Under the pieces are notes generated by a model. It had not been told where the DNA came from and did not search any database. It was given only the letters and a program-made list of their open reading frames with translations. This document shows positions 31,878-39,636 of a stretch of DNA of 41,742 nucleotides, one piece after another. This DNA is from Desulfobulbaceae bacterium UBA2262 (GTDB lineage: Bacteria > Desulfobacterota > Desulfobulbia > Desulfobulbales > Desulfurivibrionaceae). Location: assembly GCA_002347185.1 (NCBI GenBank), contig DDXK01000055.1:1-41742 (forward strand), read 5' to 3'. A program made the position numbers and the translations under genes. Within the stretch, counting starts at the first letter, position 1; every line of letters begins with the position of its first letter.

Positions 31878-31926
31878 CGTCAGTCGTCAGCTTTCAGCCA
31901 TCAGCTGGCAGCTGATAGCTCAACGC
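31878..31926 (+). repeat. Heptanucleotide tandem repeat between mqnE and mqnC
   Basis: Seven consecutive 7-base units: CGTCAGT, CGTCAGC, TTTCAGC, CATCAGC, TGGCAGC, TGATAGC, TCAACGC; the core NNTCAGC decays toward the end. ATCAGCTG and CAGCTGAT (31900-31916) also form an 8-bp palindrome. The array fills almost all of the 70-base gap inside the operon. Confidence 0.75.
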
Positions 31927-31942
31927 TCGCCACGGGAGTGAC

Positions 31943-33010
31943 ATGGATATACAGCAGAGCATCGACAAAATTCTTTCCGGTGAACGCATCCAGGGCGAGG
32001 AGTTTCTGGCCCTGGCCTCCGCTGCCGACTTTTATCAGCTCGGGTTTCTGGCCAATGCCGTAAGAAAGCGCAAGCATCCCGAGCCCATGGTCACCTATGT
32101 GATCGACCGCAATATCAACTACACCGACATCTGCGTCTCCGCCTGCAAGTTCTGCGCTTTTTTCAAGGCGCCCGAGGACGCGGCCGGTTCGGTCCTTTCC
32201 TTTGCCGAACTTGCCGAGAAGATCAAGGAAACCCAGGCCCTGGGCGGCACCCAGATCCTTCTCCAGGGCGGGCTCCATCCGGACAAGCCTCTGGAATTCT
32301 ATGAGGAGATGCTCCGCTTCATCAAGGGGTTCGGGATCCATATCCACGGTTTTTCCCCGCCCGAGGTCTGCCACTTTGCCGGGCTTTCCGGCCTTTCCGT
32401 GCGGGAGGTGCTGATCCGCCTGCAACAGGCCGGGCTCGATTCCATTCCCGGCGGCGGGGCGGAGATCCTCTCCGACCGGGTCCGGCAGGAGACGGCGCCG
32501 CGCAAGTGCTCAGCCGACCAGTGGATCGGGGTCATGGAAGAGGCGCATAAGCTTGGCATGCGCACCACCGCCACCATGATGTTCGGCCATATCGAGTCCA
32601 TGGGAGAGCGGCTGGAGCATCTCACCCGGGTGCGCGACCTCCAGGACCGCACCGGCGGCTTCACCGCCTTCATCCCCTGGCCCTTTCAGCCGGACAACAC
32701 GGTACTTGCCCATCTGCCCAAGACCACGGCCATGGACTATCTGAAGATGCTGGCCCTTTCCCGGATCTTTTTCGACAATATCGACAATATCCAGGCCTCC
32801 TGGGTGACCCAGGGCCCGAAGATCGCCCAGCTCTCCCTCTTTTTCGGGGCCAATGACTTCGGCAGCACCATGATCGAGGAAAATGTGGTTGCCGCCGCCG
32901 GGGTAGGCTTCCGCCTCTCGGAGCAGGAGATCAGAACCCTGGTGGAAGAGGCCGGCTTCCGGCCCTGCCAGAGGCGCATGGATTATACCCTGGTTTCCCG
33001 GGAACGGTGA
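31943..33010 (+). CDS. mqnC: Cyclic dehypoxanthinyl futalosine synthase MqnC
   Basis: A 355-residue radical SAM enzyme that cyclises dehypoxanthinyl futalosine. The cluster motif is C64-x3-C68-x2-C71 (CVSACKFC). Family sequences IHGFSPPEV, DSIPGGGAEILSDRVR and MMFGHIES are intact. It is a close structural relative of MqnE; residue choices such as the IHIHGFSPPE stretch and the tryptophan-containing IPWPFQPDN distinguish it as MqnC. GGGAGTGAC precedes ATG 31943. Its stop overlaps a possible GTG start of the next gene. Confidence 0.95.
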   Translation: MDIQQSIDKILSGERIQGEEFLALASAADFYQLGFLANAVRKRKHPEPMVTYVIDRNINYTDICVSACKFCAFFKAPEDAAGSVLSFAELAEKIKETQALGGTQILLQGGLHPDKPLEFYEEMLRFIKGFGIHIHGFSPPEVCHFAGLSGLSVREVLIRLQQAGLDSIPGGGAEILSDRVRQETAPRKCSADQWIGVMEEAHKLGMRTTATMMFGHIESMGERLEHLTRVRDLQDRTGGFTAFIPWPFQPDNTVLAHLPKTTAMDYLKMLALSRIFFDNIDNIQASWVTQGPKIAQLSLFFGANDFGSTMIEENVVAAAGVGFRLSEQEIRTLVEEAGFRPCQRRMDYTLVSRER

Positions 33011-33024
33011 GGGGAAGAGAAGCC

Positions 33025-34242
33025 ATGCAGGAATACCCCCGTTATCTTTATCGCGCCCCCTTTGTGGTGACCGGAACCGGCCCGGTTCTGGTCGATGGCG
33101 CGGTGCTCACCGAGGAGGGCGTGGTCACCGCCGTGGGGCCCTTTGCCGAGTTGCGAGGCGCCGATGCCAAGCTGGAGGAGTATGACGGCCATGTCATCGT
33201 TCCCGGTCTCGTCAACGGCCACGCCCATCTCGAGCTTTCCCACCTTGCCGACCTGAGCCGGGAGGGGCAGGGTACGCCGCCCGCGGACATGACGGTCTGG
33301 ATCCGCGAGCTGCTCGCGGCCCGGGCCCTGGCCCAGGATGAAGCGGAAAACGACCTGGCCGCGCGCCTGGCCCTGGCCCGGCTCTACGCCGGAGGCTGCC
33401 GGGCGGTGCTCGACATCGGCAACCTGCCGGAAAGCCGTTTCATCGGCGAGGATTTCAAGACCCAGGTCTATTTCCATCTCGAACTCTTCGGCCTGAGCGG
33501 CGAGGTGGAGCAGGCGGCCTTGGACAGCCTGCGCGCTCAGCCGGCGGATATCTGTTGCACCGCCCATGCCCCTTATTCCTCGGGGCCTGCCCTGATCCGG
33601 GCCGCTAAGGAGCGGGCGAGAGGGCAGGGAGCGCCCTTTCCCATCCATGTCGCCGAGTCGGCGGCGGAGGACGCGTTTCTGCGGACCGGCGGCGGGCCTT
33701 TTGCCGATTTTCTCCAGGAAAAAGGGCTGATGGGCGATGCCTTTGCCGTTCCCGGCTGCGGCGCGGTCAGCTATCTTGATGCCCTTGGCGTGCTCGATGA
33801 AAAGACCCTCTGCGTCCATGGGGTGCATGTCTCCGACGCGGAGATCGCCATTCTCGCCAGGCGGGGGGCGGCGGTCTGTCTCTGCCCGGGCAGCAATCGT
33901 TTTCTCGGCGTCGGCACCGCCCCCCTCGCCAGGTATCTGGCCGCCGGCGTGCCCCTGCTCCTCGGCACGGACAGCCTGGCCAGCAACCCGGAACTCAGCC
34001 TCTGGCGGGAGATGCAGCTGCTCCGGCAGGAGCACCCGGAGGTGGATCCGGCCGCAGTCTTCGCCATGGCCACGGAAAACGGGGGCAGATTTCTTGGGCT
34101 TGGTCACCGGCTCGGGGTGATCGCCCCCGGCGTTGGCGCTTCCTCGCTGCTGGCGGTGCGCTGCGCGGCCCAAAGCGTGGAGGCGATGTTTGCGAAACTC
34201 ACCACGGTCGGCAGCGAGGTCAGGCTGGAGTGGCTCGAATAA
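33025..34242 (+). CDS. Amidohydrolase, likely aminodeoxyfutalosine deaminase (MqnX-like)
   Basis: A 405-residue metal-dependent amidohydrolase. Metal ligands are H66 and H68 in NGHAHLELSH, H208 in PIHVAES, the His of CVHGVHVSD and the Asp of LGTDSLASN. The fold matches cytosine-deaminase/TRZ-like deaminases. In futalosine-pathway genomes that use MqnE, a deaminase of this type converts aminofutalosine to futalosine; position between mqnC and mqnA supports that role. ATG 33025 has GGGGAAGAG upstream; GTG 33007 is an alternative and overlaps the mqnC stop. The hydrolase that would act next (MqnB) is not in the window. Confidence 0.8.
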   Translation: MQEYPRYLYRAPFVVTGTGPVLVDGAVLTEEGVVTAVGPFAELRGADAKLEEYDGHVIVPGLVNGHAHLELSHLADLSREGQGTPPADMTVWIRELLAARALAQDEAENDLAARLALARLYAGGCRAVLDIGNLPESRFIGEDFKTQVYFHLELFGLSGEVEQAALDSLRAQPADICCTAHAPYSSGPALIRAAKERARGQGAPFPIHVAESAAEDAFLRTGGGPFADFLQEKGLMGDAFAVPGCGAVSYLDALGVLDEKTLCVHGVHVSDAEIAILARRGAAVCLCPGSNRFLGVGTAPLARYLAAGVPLLLGTDSLASNPELSLWREMQLLRQEHPEVDPAAVFAMATENGGRFLGLGHRLGVIAPGVGASSLLAVRCAAQSVEAMFAKLTTVGSEVRLEWLE

Positions 34243-34333
34243 GCAGAGAAAAGATTGGGCGGCAGACGTACCAGCGCGGGTCTGAGCGTCCTTGCCTTGC
34301 AGCGTGGCACAGATGAGTGGAGCCAAAAGAGAG

Positions 34334-35164
34334 ATGAAGGCCCGGATCGGCATGGTGAATTTCATCAACACCGCCCCCCTCTATGAGGTTTGGCGGCAAA
34401 GCGTGCATCGCCCCGAATGGCGGGTGACCGAGGCGCCGCCCTCGGCGCTGAATCGCCTGCTTTTCGAGGGAGGGCTTGACCTCGGCTTCATCTCTTCCCA
34501 TGAGTATGCCCTCCATTCCGAGCAGTACAAGATCCTCGGCAATCTTTCCATTTCCGCCACCGGACCGGTGGGCAGCGTCTTTCTCTTCTCCGAGGTGCCG
34601 GTGGAGGAACTTGACGGCCGGCTTGTTCTGCTCAGTTCCCAGTCGCAGACCTCGGTGAGCCTGGTGAAGATCCTCCTTGAGGAGTTTTACGGGCTGCGTC
34701 CCCGCTATGTTTCCGGGCTGGCCAGCGAGCTTGGCGACGAGCTGCTCCGGCCTGCCGCGGTTTTGGCCATCGGGGACGAAGCCCTGCGCCTGGGCGAGTC
34801 CGCCCTCTATCCGCACCGCCTCGATCTCAGCGTCTCCTGGCAGGAGCGGACCGGGCTGCCCTTTGTTTTCGCGGTCTGGGCGGTGCGGGAGGAGTTCTGC
34901 CAGCGGGATCCGGACACGGTTTTTGCCATCCATCAGGAACTGCTTCGCTGCATCGAAGAGGGCAGGGAGCGGCTGCCCGAGATCAGCAGGGCGGTGGCGC
35001 CCAGGATCCCGATGCCGGCGGAAGCCTGTCTGCGCTATCTGCAGAGGATCGAATATGACCTGGGACCGGAAAAGCAGGAGGCGCTCAACCGTTTTTTCGA
35101 GTATCTTGTCAAGCGCGGCGAGGTTCCGCCCGCGGCCCTGCCCCTCAAGGTGTGTGGAGGGTAA
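34334..35164 (+). CDS. mqnA: Chorismate dehydratase MqnA
   Basis: A 276-residue protein of the MqnA/MqnD periplasmic-binding-protein fold. It converts chorismate to 3-enolpyruvylbenzoate, the first step. Family stretches are GMVNFINTAPLY, FISSHEYA, LSSQSQTSVSL and AVLAIGDEALR. MqnD members differ in the N-terminal region, so MqnA is preferred. ATG 34334 lies after GAGAG; ATG 34313 and a TTG at 34292 are open alternatives with weaker spacing. About 90 gene-free bases separate it from the deaminase gene. Confidence 0.92.
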   Translation: MKARIGMVNFINTAPLYEVWRQSVHRPEWRVTEAPPSALNRLLFEGGLDLGFISSHEYALHSEQYKILGNLSISATGPVGSVFLFSEVPVEELDGRLVLLSSQSQTSVSLVKILLEEFYGLRPRYVSGLASELGDELLRPAAVLAIGDEALRLGESALYPHRLDLSVSWQERTGLPFVFAVWAVREEFCQRDPDTVFAIHQELLRCIEEGRERLPEISRAVAPRIPMPAEACLRYLQRIEYDLGPEKQEALNRFFEYLVKRGEVPPAALPLKVCGG

Positions 35165-35282
35165 CGCGGAGGCAGGAAGTCGGGACGGAGTGAAAAAAGA
35201 GGCGCACAATCCACGAAACGGCTCGTAATGACAGAAGAAAATTCTTTTGTTGATTTCGCGGCAACAATATGCTGGCGGGAAC

Positions 35283-35993
35283 ATGCAGAACCCAGACGAA
35301 AAGAAAAAATTTGTTCAGGCGAAATTCTCCGCCATCAGCGGGAAGTACGATTTTCTCAATTCGGTCCTGAGCTTTCAGATCGACCGCTACTGGCGCTGGG
35401 TCACCACCCGGGAGCTCAGGGAGTTTCCGCAGGGGATCGTCCTCGATCTCTGCGCCGGCACCCTTCCGCTCTCGCTGGAGCTTACCCGCCAGGCCAGGGA
35501 GCGCAAGGTGCTGGCCGTTGATTTCTGCGAGGGGATGCTGCGGGCCGGCGTCAGCACCCTGCCCGCCGACGGCCGCCGGGATCGGATTGGGCCGGTGGTG
35601 GGCGACGGCGAGCAGATCCCGGTGCGGGACAACAGCGTCTGGGGGGTGACGGTGGCCTTTGGGGTGCGCAATCTGGCCCGCACCCAACAGGGGCTCAACG
35701 AGATGCACCGGGTCCTGAAGCCTGGCGGCAAGCTGCTGGTCCTCGAATTTTCCCGACCGCAGAACCCGGTGATCAAGCCGATTTACAGCTTTTATCTCAA
35801 CCGGGTGCTGCCCAGGGTCGCCGGCTTTGTTTCCGGCGACAAGGAGGCCTACGACTATCTGGCCAGCTCCATCGCCGCCTTCTATGCCCCGGATGAACTT
35901 TTGGGAATGCTCAACAAGGCTGGCTTCGCCAGGACTTACCACAAGCCCCTCACCTTCGGAGTGGTGACGGTCTATGTGGGGGTTAAAGGGTAG
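35283..35993 (+). CDS. ubiE: Demethylmenaquinone methyltransferase (UbiE/MenG family)
   Basis: A 236-residue SAM methyltransferase that would carry out the last methylation of menaquinone. Motif I is VLDLCAGTLPLS, motif II DGEQIPVRDN with AFGVRNL, and the motif III region is EMHRVLKPGGKLLVLEFS, all as in UbiE/MenG. The length is slightly below the usual 250. ATG 35283 has GCGGGA just upstream; a TTG at 35247 would add 12 residues. Position between mqnA and the ubiX-type gene supports a role in the quinone pathway. Confidence 0.9.
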   Translation: MQNPDEKKKFVQAKFSAISGKYDFLNSVLSFQIDRYWRWVTTRELREFPQGIVLDLCAGTLPLSLELTRQARERKVLAVDFCEGMLRAGVSTLPADGRRDRIGPVVGDGEQIPVRDNSVWGVTVAFGVRNLARTQQGLNEMHRVLKPGGKLLVLEFSRPQNPVIKPIYSFYLNRVLPRVAGFVSGDKEAYDYLASSIAAFYAPDELLGMLNKAGFARTYHKPLTFGVVTVYVGVKG

Positions 35994-36001
35994 GCAAGGC
36001 C

Positions 36002-36568
36002 ATGCGGAAAAAAATCATCCTGGCCATAACCGGCGCCACCGGCTCACTCTATGCCCTGGAACTGCTCAAGCTTCTGCAGGGGCTCGACGTCGAGGTGCAT
36101 GGCCTGCTCTCCGAGGCAGGGGAGCAGGTATTACGTCTTGAGCTTGGCCTGTACCGCCGGGATCTTGACCACTACGTGGCGTGCTGGCATGAGAGCAACG
36201 ACTTTGCCGCTCCCATTGCCAGTGGCTCCAGCGGCTTTGCCGCCATGGCGGTGCTGCCCTGCACCATGGGCAGCCTCGCCGCCATTGCCAACGGCATCTG
36301 CGGCAACCTGATCCACCGGGCCGCCGACGTCATGCTCAAGGAGCGGCGGCCTCTGCTGCTGGCGGTGCGGGAAACCCCCTTGAACAGAACCCATCTCGCC
36401 AACATGCTCAAGGCCCACGAGGCAGGCGCCATCATCTGCCCGCCCATGCCGGCCTTTTACCACAAGCCGGCGGACCTGGAAGAGATGGCCAGATTTTATG
36501 CCGGCCGGGTGGCGGAGCTGCTGGGTTTTCAGATTGCCTCCCTGCCGCGCTGGACGGGAATACAGTAA
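36002..36568 (+). CDS. ubiX: Flavin prenyltransferase UbiX
   Basis: A 188-residue flavoprotein-fold enzyme. It prenylates FMN to make prFMN, the cofactor of UbiD-type decarboxylases. Typical sequences are LAITGATGSLYALEL at the N-terminus, the SGSSGFAAM loop, PCTMGSLAAIANG and VRETPLNRTHL. It starts 8 bases after the UbiE gene. In the futalosine pathway a UbiX/UbiD-type decarboxylase removes the carboxyl group of 1,4-dihydroxy-6-naphthoate before or after prenylation, so this is a fitting neighbour; the UbiD-type partner is not in the window. Confidence 0.95.
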   Translation: MRKKIILAITGATGSLYALELLKLLQGLDVEVHGLLSEAGEQVLRLELGLYRRDLDHYVACWHESNDFAAPIASGSSGFAAMAVLPCTMGSLAAIANGICGNLIHRAADVMLKERRPLLLAVRETPLNRTHLANMLKAHEAGAIICPPMPAFYHKPADLEEMARFYAGRVAELLGFQIASLPRWTGIQ

Positions 36569-36675
36569 AAAGAGGCCATCGGCCCCTCCGGAGTGAGAGG
36601 TTTACTCCTGCCCGGCCGTTTCCGGCGCCTGTCGCCGCCGGGCTGGACGAGTGGCGAAATCAAGGGTGTCTCAAG

Positions 36676-37527
36676 GTGTACAACAAAATCAAAATACTGC
36701 TCGAGATGATCAAGTTCGAGCACACTGTTTTTGCCTTGCCTTTTGCCCTCATGGGCGCCTTTTTGGCCAGAAGGGGAGTGCCGGCGGCCGGCACCTTCTT
36801 CTGGGTGGTGCTCGCCATGGTCGGCGCCCGCACCGCGGCCATGGGCTTCAACCGTATCGCCGACCGGCGCTTCGACGCCGCCAATCCCCGCACCGCCGAC
36901 CGGGCCCTGCCCGCGGGCCTGGTCGGGCTTGCGGAAGCCTGGACCCTGGTCATACTCTTCAGCCTGCTCTTCTTCTTCGCCTGCTACAACCTCAACCGCC
37001 TCACCCTGCTTCTCTCGCCCTTTGCCCTGGGGCTCACCTTTCTCTATTCGCTCACCAAGCGCTTCACCTGGCTCTGTCATGTCGTGCTGGGCATAGCCCT
37101 GGCCTTCTCGCCCCTGGGCGGCTGGGTGGCGGTGCGGGGGACATTGGGCGATTTCCCCTTCGTGCTCTCGCTCGGGGTCCTCTTCTGGGTGGCGGGCTTC
37201 GACATGGTCTACGCCTGCCTGGACGCGGATTTCGATCGGGGGGCGGGTCTTTATTCCCTGCCTTCCCGTTTCGGCAGAAAACGGGCCTTTCATCTGGCGG
37301 TTTTTTTTCATCTGCTGGCCTTCCTTTTGTTTCTGCTCACTGGTATAGTGTCGCAGCTGAACTATTTCTACTACCTCGGCATAGTCCTTACCGCCGGCGC
37401 TCTTTTTTATCAGCATATTGCTGTCAATCCCAAGGATCTGTCCCGCATACAGCTTTCGTTTTTCACCCTGAACGGGCTGATCAGCCTTACCCTGTTTGTC
37501 GCCACCTGGCTTTCCCTGGTGGTTTGA
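36676..37527 (+). CDS. UbiA-family prenyltransferase, MqnP-like
   Basis: A 283-residue membrane protein with about eight helices. The first Asp-rich motif is NRIADRRFDAANPRTADR (N-x3-D-x3-D form) and the second is DMVYACLDADFDRGAG. UbiA-family enzymes attach an isoprenoid tail to an aromatic ring; in futalosine-pathway clusters the MqnP-type member prenylates 1,4-dihydroxy-6-naphthoate. The start is GTG at 36676 with AAGGG about nine bases upstream. About 100 bases without a gene separate it from ubiX. The ring substrate is inferred from the cluster. Confidence 0.85.
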   Translation: MYNKIKILLEMIKFEHTVFALPFALMGAFLARRGVPAAGTFFWVVLAMVGARTAAMGFNRIADRRFDAANPRTADRALPAGLVGLAEAWTLVILFSLLFFFACYNLNRLTLLLSPFALGLTFLYSLTKRFTWLCHVVLGIALAFSPLGGWVAVRGTLGDFPFVLSLGVLFWVAGFDMVYACLDADFDRGAGLYSLPSRFGRKRAFHLAVFFHLLAFLLFLLTGIVSQLNYFYYLGIVLTAGALFYQHIAVNPKDLSRIQLSFFTLNGLISLTLFVATWLSLVV

Positions 37528-37556
37528 TGGAATACTCTTTTCGAGAAGGAACCCAT

Positions 37557-38564
37557 ATGCAATACCAGAAACTCCGTTCTGCCCTTGTTTTGTTCTGCGC
37601 TGTTCTCTCCTTCGCCATGCTGGCCGGCCACGACGCCCAGGCCGCACCTGAAAAAAAATCGGCCGAGGTCGCCGCCTTTGTCAATGGCGAGCCCATCATA
37701 AGCGCGGCCGTCGACGGGGAGGCAAAGGGGATACTCCAGCGCTTTTACGCCCAGGGGCAGCAGCCCGGGGAAGCTGAGCTGGCCACCATCCGCACCTCCG
37801 CCCTGGACAAGTTGATCAAGCTCGAACTGCTGAGCCAGGCGAGCAAGAAGGCAGGTTTTGCCGTGGATGCGGCGGAGGTTGAGAATGAGTTGAACGGCTA
37901 CAAGAAGAATTTCAGTAATGAGGGGGAGTTCACCAAGGCCCTTGCCGCGGCAGGCATGAGCGAGGCGGAACTCAAGAAGCAGATCGGCAAGAACTTTGCC
38001 ATACAGAAGTTCATCGAAAGCAATTTCAAGGGCAAGGTGCAGATCTCTGAAAAGGATGCCCAGGATTTTTACAGCAGCAACAAGGAAAAATTCGAGCAGC
38101 CCGAAATGGTGCATGCCCGCCACATCCTGATCCTTGCCAAGGAAGGCGACGCCAAGGCGGACAAGGACCGCAAGCGCGAGAAGCTGAACCAGATCAAAAA
38201 AGAGCTGAAAAACGGTGCGGATTTCGTTGAGCTGGCCAAGCGTTTTTCCGAGGGGCCGAGCAAGGATCAGGGCGGCGATCTGGGCTTTTTCGCCCGCGGC
38301 CAGATGGTGAAGCCCTTCGAAGCGGCTGCTTTTTCCATGATGCCCGGCGACGTCAGCGATATCGTCGAGACCGAATTCGGCTATCATCTCATCAAGCTGG
38401 AAGAAAAGCGCCCGGCAAAGACCGTCAGCTTCGACGAGGCCAAGGCCAAGATCATGGCCTATCTTTCCCAGGAGAAGCTCAACGCCAATATCGAGGCCTA
38501 TGTGACCGAGGCGAGAAGCAAGGCCGACGTCAAGATTGTCGGCCAGACGCAGGGGAAAAAATAG
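37557..38564 (+). CDS. Secreted parvulin-type peptidyl-prolyl isomerase
   Basis: A 335-residue protein. Residues 1-30 are a signal peptide (LRSALVLFCAVLSFAMLAGH, then AQA-AP as a likely cleavage site). A SurA-like N-terminal helical chaperone region follows (VAAFVNGEPI, LDKLIKLELLSQASKKAG) and a rotamase domain at about 185-285 (VHARHILI, GGDLGFFARGQMVKPFEAAA, TEFGYHLIKLEEK). It would act in the periplasm on outer-membrane or secreted proteins. AAGGA precedes ATG 37557; ATG 37527, overlapping the UbiA-type stop, is an alternative. It is last in the plus-strand run and is not a menaquinone enzyme. Confidence 0.9.
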   Translation: MQYQKLRSALVLFCAVLSFAMLAGHDAQAAPEKKSAEVAAFVNGEPIISAAVDGEAKGILQRFYAQGQQPGEAELATIRTSALDKLIKLELLSQASKKAGFAVDAAEVENELNGYKKNFSNEGEFTKALAAAGMSEAELKKQIGKNFAIQKFIESNFKGKVQISEKDAQDFYSSNKEKFEQPEMVHARHILILAKEGDAKADKDRKREKLNQIKKELKNGADFVELAKRFSEGPSKDQGGDLGFFARGQMVKPFEAAAFSMMPGDVSDIVETEFGYHLIKLEEKRPAKTVSFDEAKAKIMAYLSQEKLNANIEAYVTEARSKADVKIVGQTQGKK

Positions 38565-38598
38565 TAGGGACTCCGGTCTGCTGAAAGAGGGATCGACG

Positions 38599-38640
38599 GC
38601 AAGAAGGGCCGCCTTGCCTGGGCAGGGTGGCCCTTCTTGC
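38599..38640. terminator. Long hairpin between convergent genes
   Basis: GCAAGAAGGGCC (38599-38610) pairs with GGCCCTTCTTGC (38629-38640) over 12 perfect bases; the loop can continue pairing (CCTTGCC with GGCAGGG), giving about 19 base pairs. No T run follows on either strand, but the position between the stops at 38564 and 38643 suggests a shared termination or mRNA-protection structure. Confidence 0.6.
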
Positions 38641-38642
38641 GT

Positions 38643-39239
38643 TCAGCGTCCTCTTGCGTCCTCCTCGTCGTGGCTTGCGGCCAGCAGGCAGAGCGGGTCA
38701 AGAAGTCGAGCCTTTCCGGGTTGGGTCAGGATCGACCAGTTCAGGTCGGCGGGGCGGAGGTCGGGGGGCAGCCAGGCGAGGGTGAGATGGAGGTGGGGCG
38801 GGGGAGGCGCTGGCCTCTTGTTTGTGGGGGGCGCTATCCGGGCCACCGCTTCTCCCATGGCCAGCCGTTCCCCCTCTCCTCTCAGCGGCAGGGTATGACC
38901 ATACAGCGAATGGAGCCTCCAGCCCTCGTCATTCAGCAACTCATGCGCCAGGACCACGGTCTGGCCCAGGAAGTCGGCGAAGCTTTTCACCACTTCTCCC
39001 GCATAGACGGCTGGAACACTGAGTCCCGCCGGCAGGGGGTGTGTCCGGCCGTCTCTGTCTTCGAAGATGGCGAGATCCACCCCCTCGTGCGGGATTTTGC
39101 GCATCCCTTCGCGCCACCATTTTTCCCGGGTACGAAAGAGCATGCCGGCCTGGAAGCGGAAGCGGGAAAAGCGCCGGTCCGCCAGGGAGGCACTCCTGCC
39201 CAGACAGGGGTAAAAAGTGGAAGGCGGCAGGGACGGCAT
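38643..39239 (-). CDS. M23-family metallopeptidase-like protein without visible signal peptide
   Basis: A 198-residue protein. All M23/LytM zinc and catalytic residues can be found: H51 and D55 in HEGVDLAIF, H115 in LYGHT, and the H149-x-H151 pair in PHLHLTL. M23 enzymes cut peptidoglycan cross-links outside the cytoplasm, but the N-terminus here (MPSLPPSTFYPCLGRSASLA) is not a signal peptide and has no membrane helix; the neighbouring small membrane protein could serve in export or localisation, or the enzyme could be inactive. The ribosome site GGGTGAGG overlaps the stop of the upstream gene, so translation is coupled. It is the third gene of the operon. Confidence 0.75.
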   Translation of the reverse strand: MPSLPPSTFYPCLGRSASLADRRFSRFRFQAGMLFRTREKWWREGMRKIPHEGVDLAIFEDRDGRTHPLPAGLSVPAVYAGEVVKSFADFLGQTVVLAHELLNDEGWRLHSLYGHTLPLRGEGERLAMGEAVARIAPPTNKRPAPPPPHLHLTLAWLPPDLRPADLNWSILTQPGKARLLDPLCLLAASHDEEDARGR

Positions 39240-39243
39240 TGCC

Positions 39244-39636
39244 TCACCCGCAGGCTTTCTGCCAGAAGGAGGCGATCAGCCCGTAGAGGCAGTTGAGGCC
39301 CACCACCAGCAGGGGGGTGAGAAGCCCGGCCTTGAGGCCGAGAAGGCCCAGGCCCATGTCCGGCATGACCACCAGCAGCATCATGGCCGAAGGAAAGAGG
39401 CTCATCAGGATGCCGCGCCAGGCGGTTTGTGCCTTGCAGACCGGCAGGAGGAGGAGAAAGGCCCAGATTCCGCCCCAGACCAGGCGCGGATAGAGCCAGG
39501 GGCCGGTGAATTGCGGGTTGAGTTTGATTCCGAGCCAGGCGGTGACCCCGGCCTGGCCCAGGAGCCAGATGTTGATGCTGTCCACGAGGGCGCCCAGGGC
39601 GCCGCCGCTGAATGCCCCGCTGATCTTGCGTATCAT
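39244..39636 (-). CDS. Small integral membrane protein, unknown function
   Basis: A 130-residue protein with about four hydrophobic segments: GALGALVDSINIWLLG, LVWGGIWAFLLLLPV, LFPSAMMLLVVMPD and LLTPLLVVGLNCLYGLIA. No family recognised. AGGAGG gives a good site for ATG 39636; the frame extends to 39669 without support. ATGA overlaps the stop of the methyltransferase gene by four bases, and the M23 gene begins four bases after its stop, so the three genes form one coupled unit. Confidence 0.6.
   Translation of the reverse strand: MIRKISGAFSGGALGALVDSINIWLLGQAGVTAWLGIKLNPQFTGPWLYPRLVWGGIWAFLLLLPVCKAQTAWRGILMSLFPSAMMLLVVMPDMGLGLLGLKAGLLTPLLVVGLNCLYGLIASFWQKACG

Noticed and set aside
36651..37556. 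Extension of the parvulin frame across the UbiA-type gene
   Set aside because: The extension is in another frame of a clear UbiA-family gene; a signal peptide and a ribosome site mark the start at 37557.
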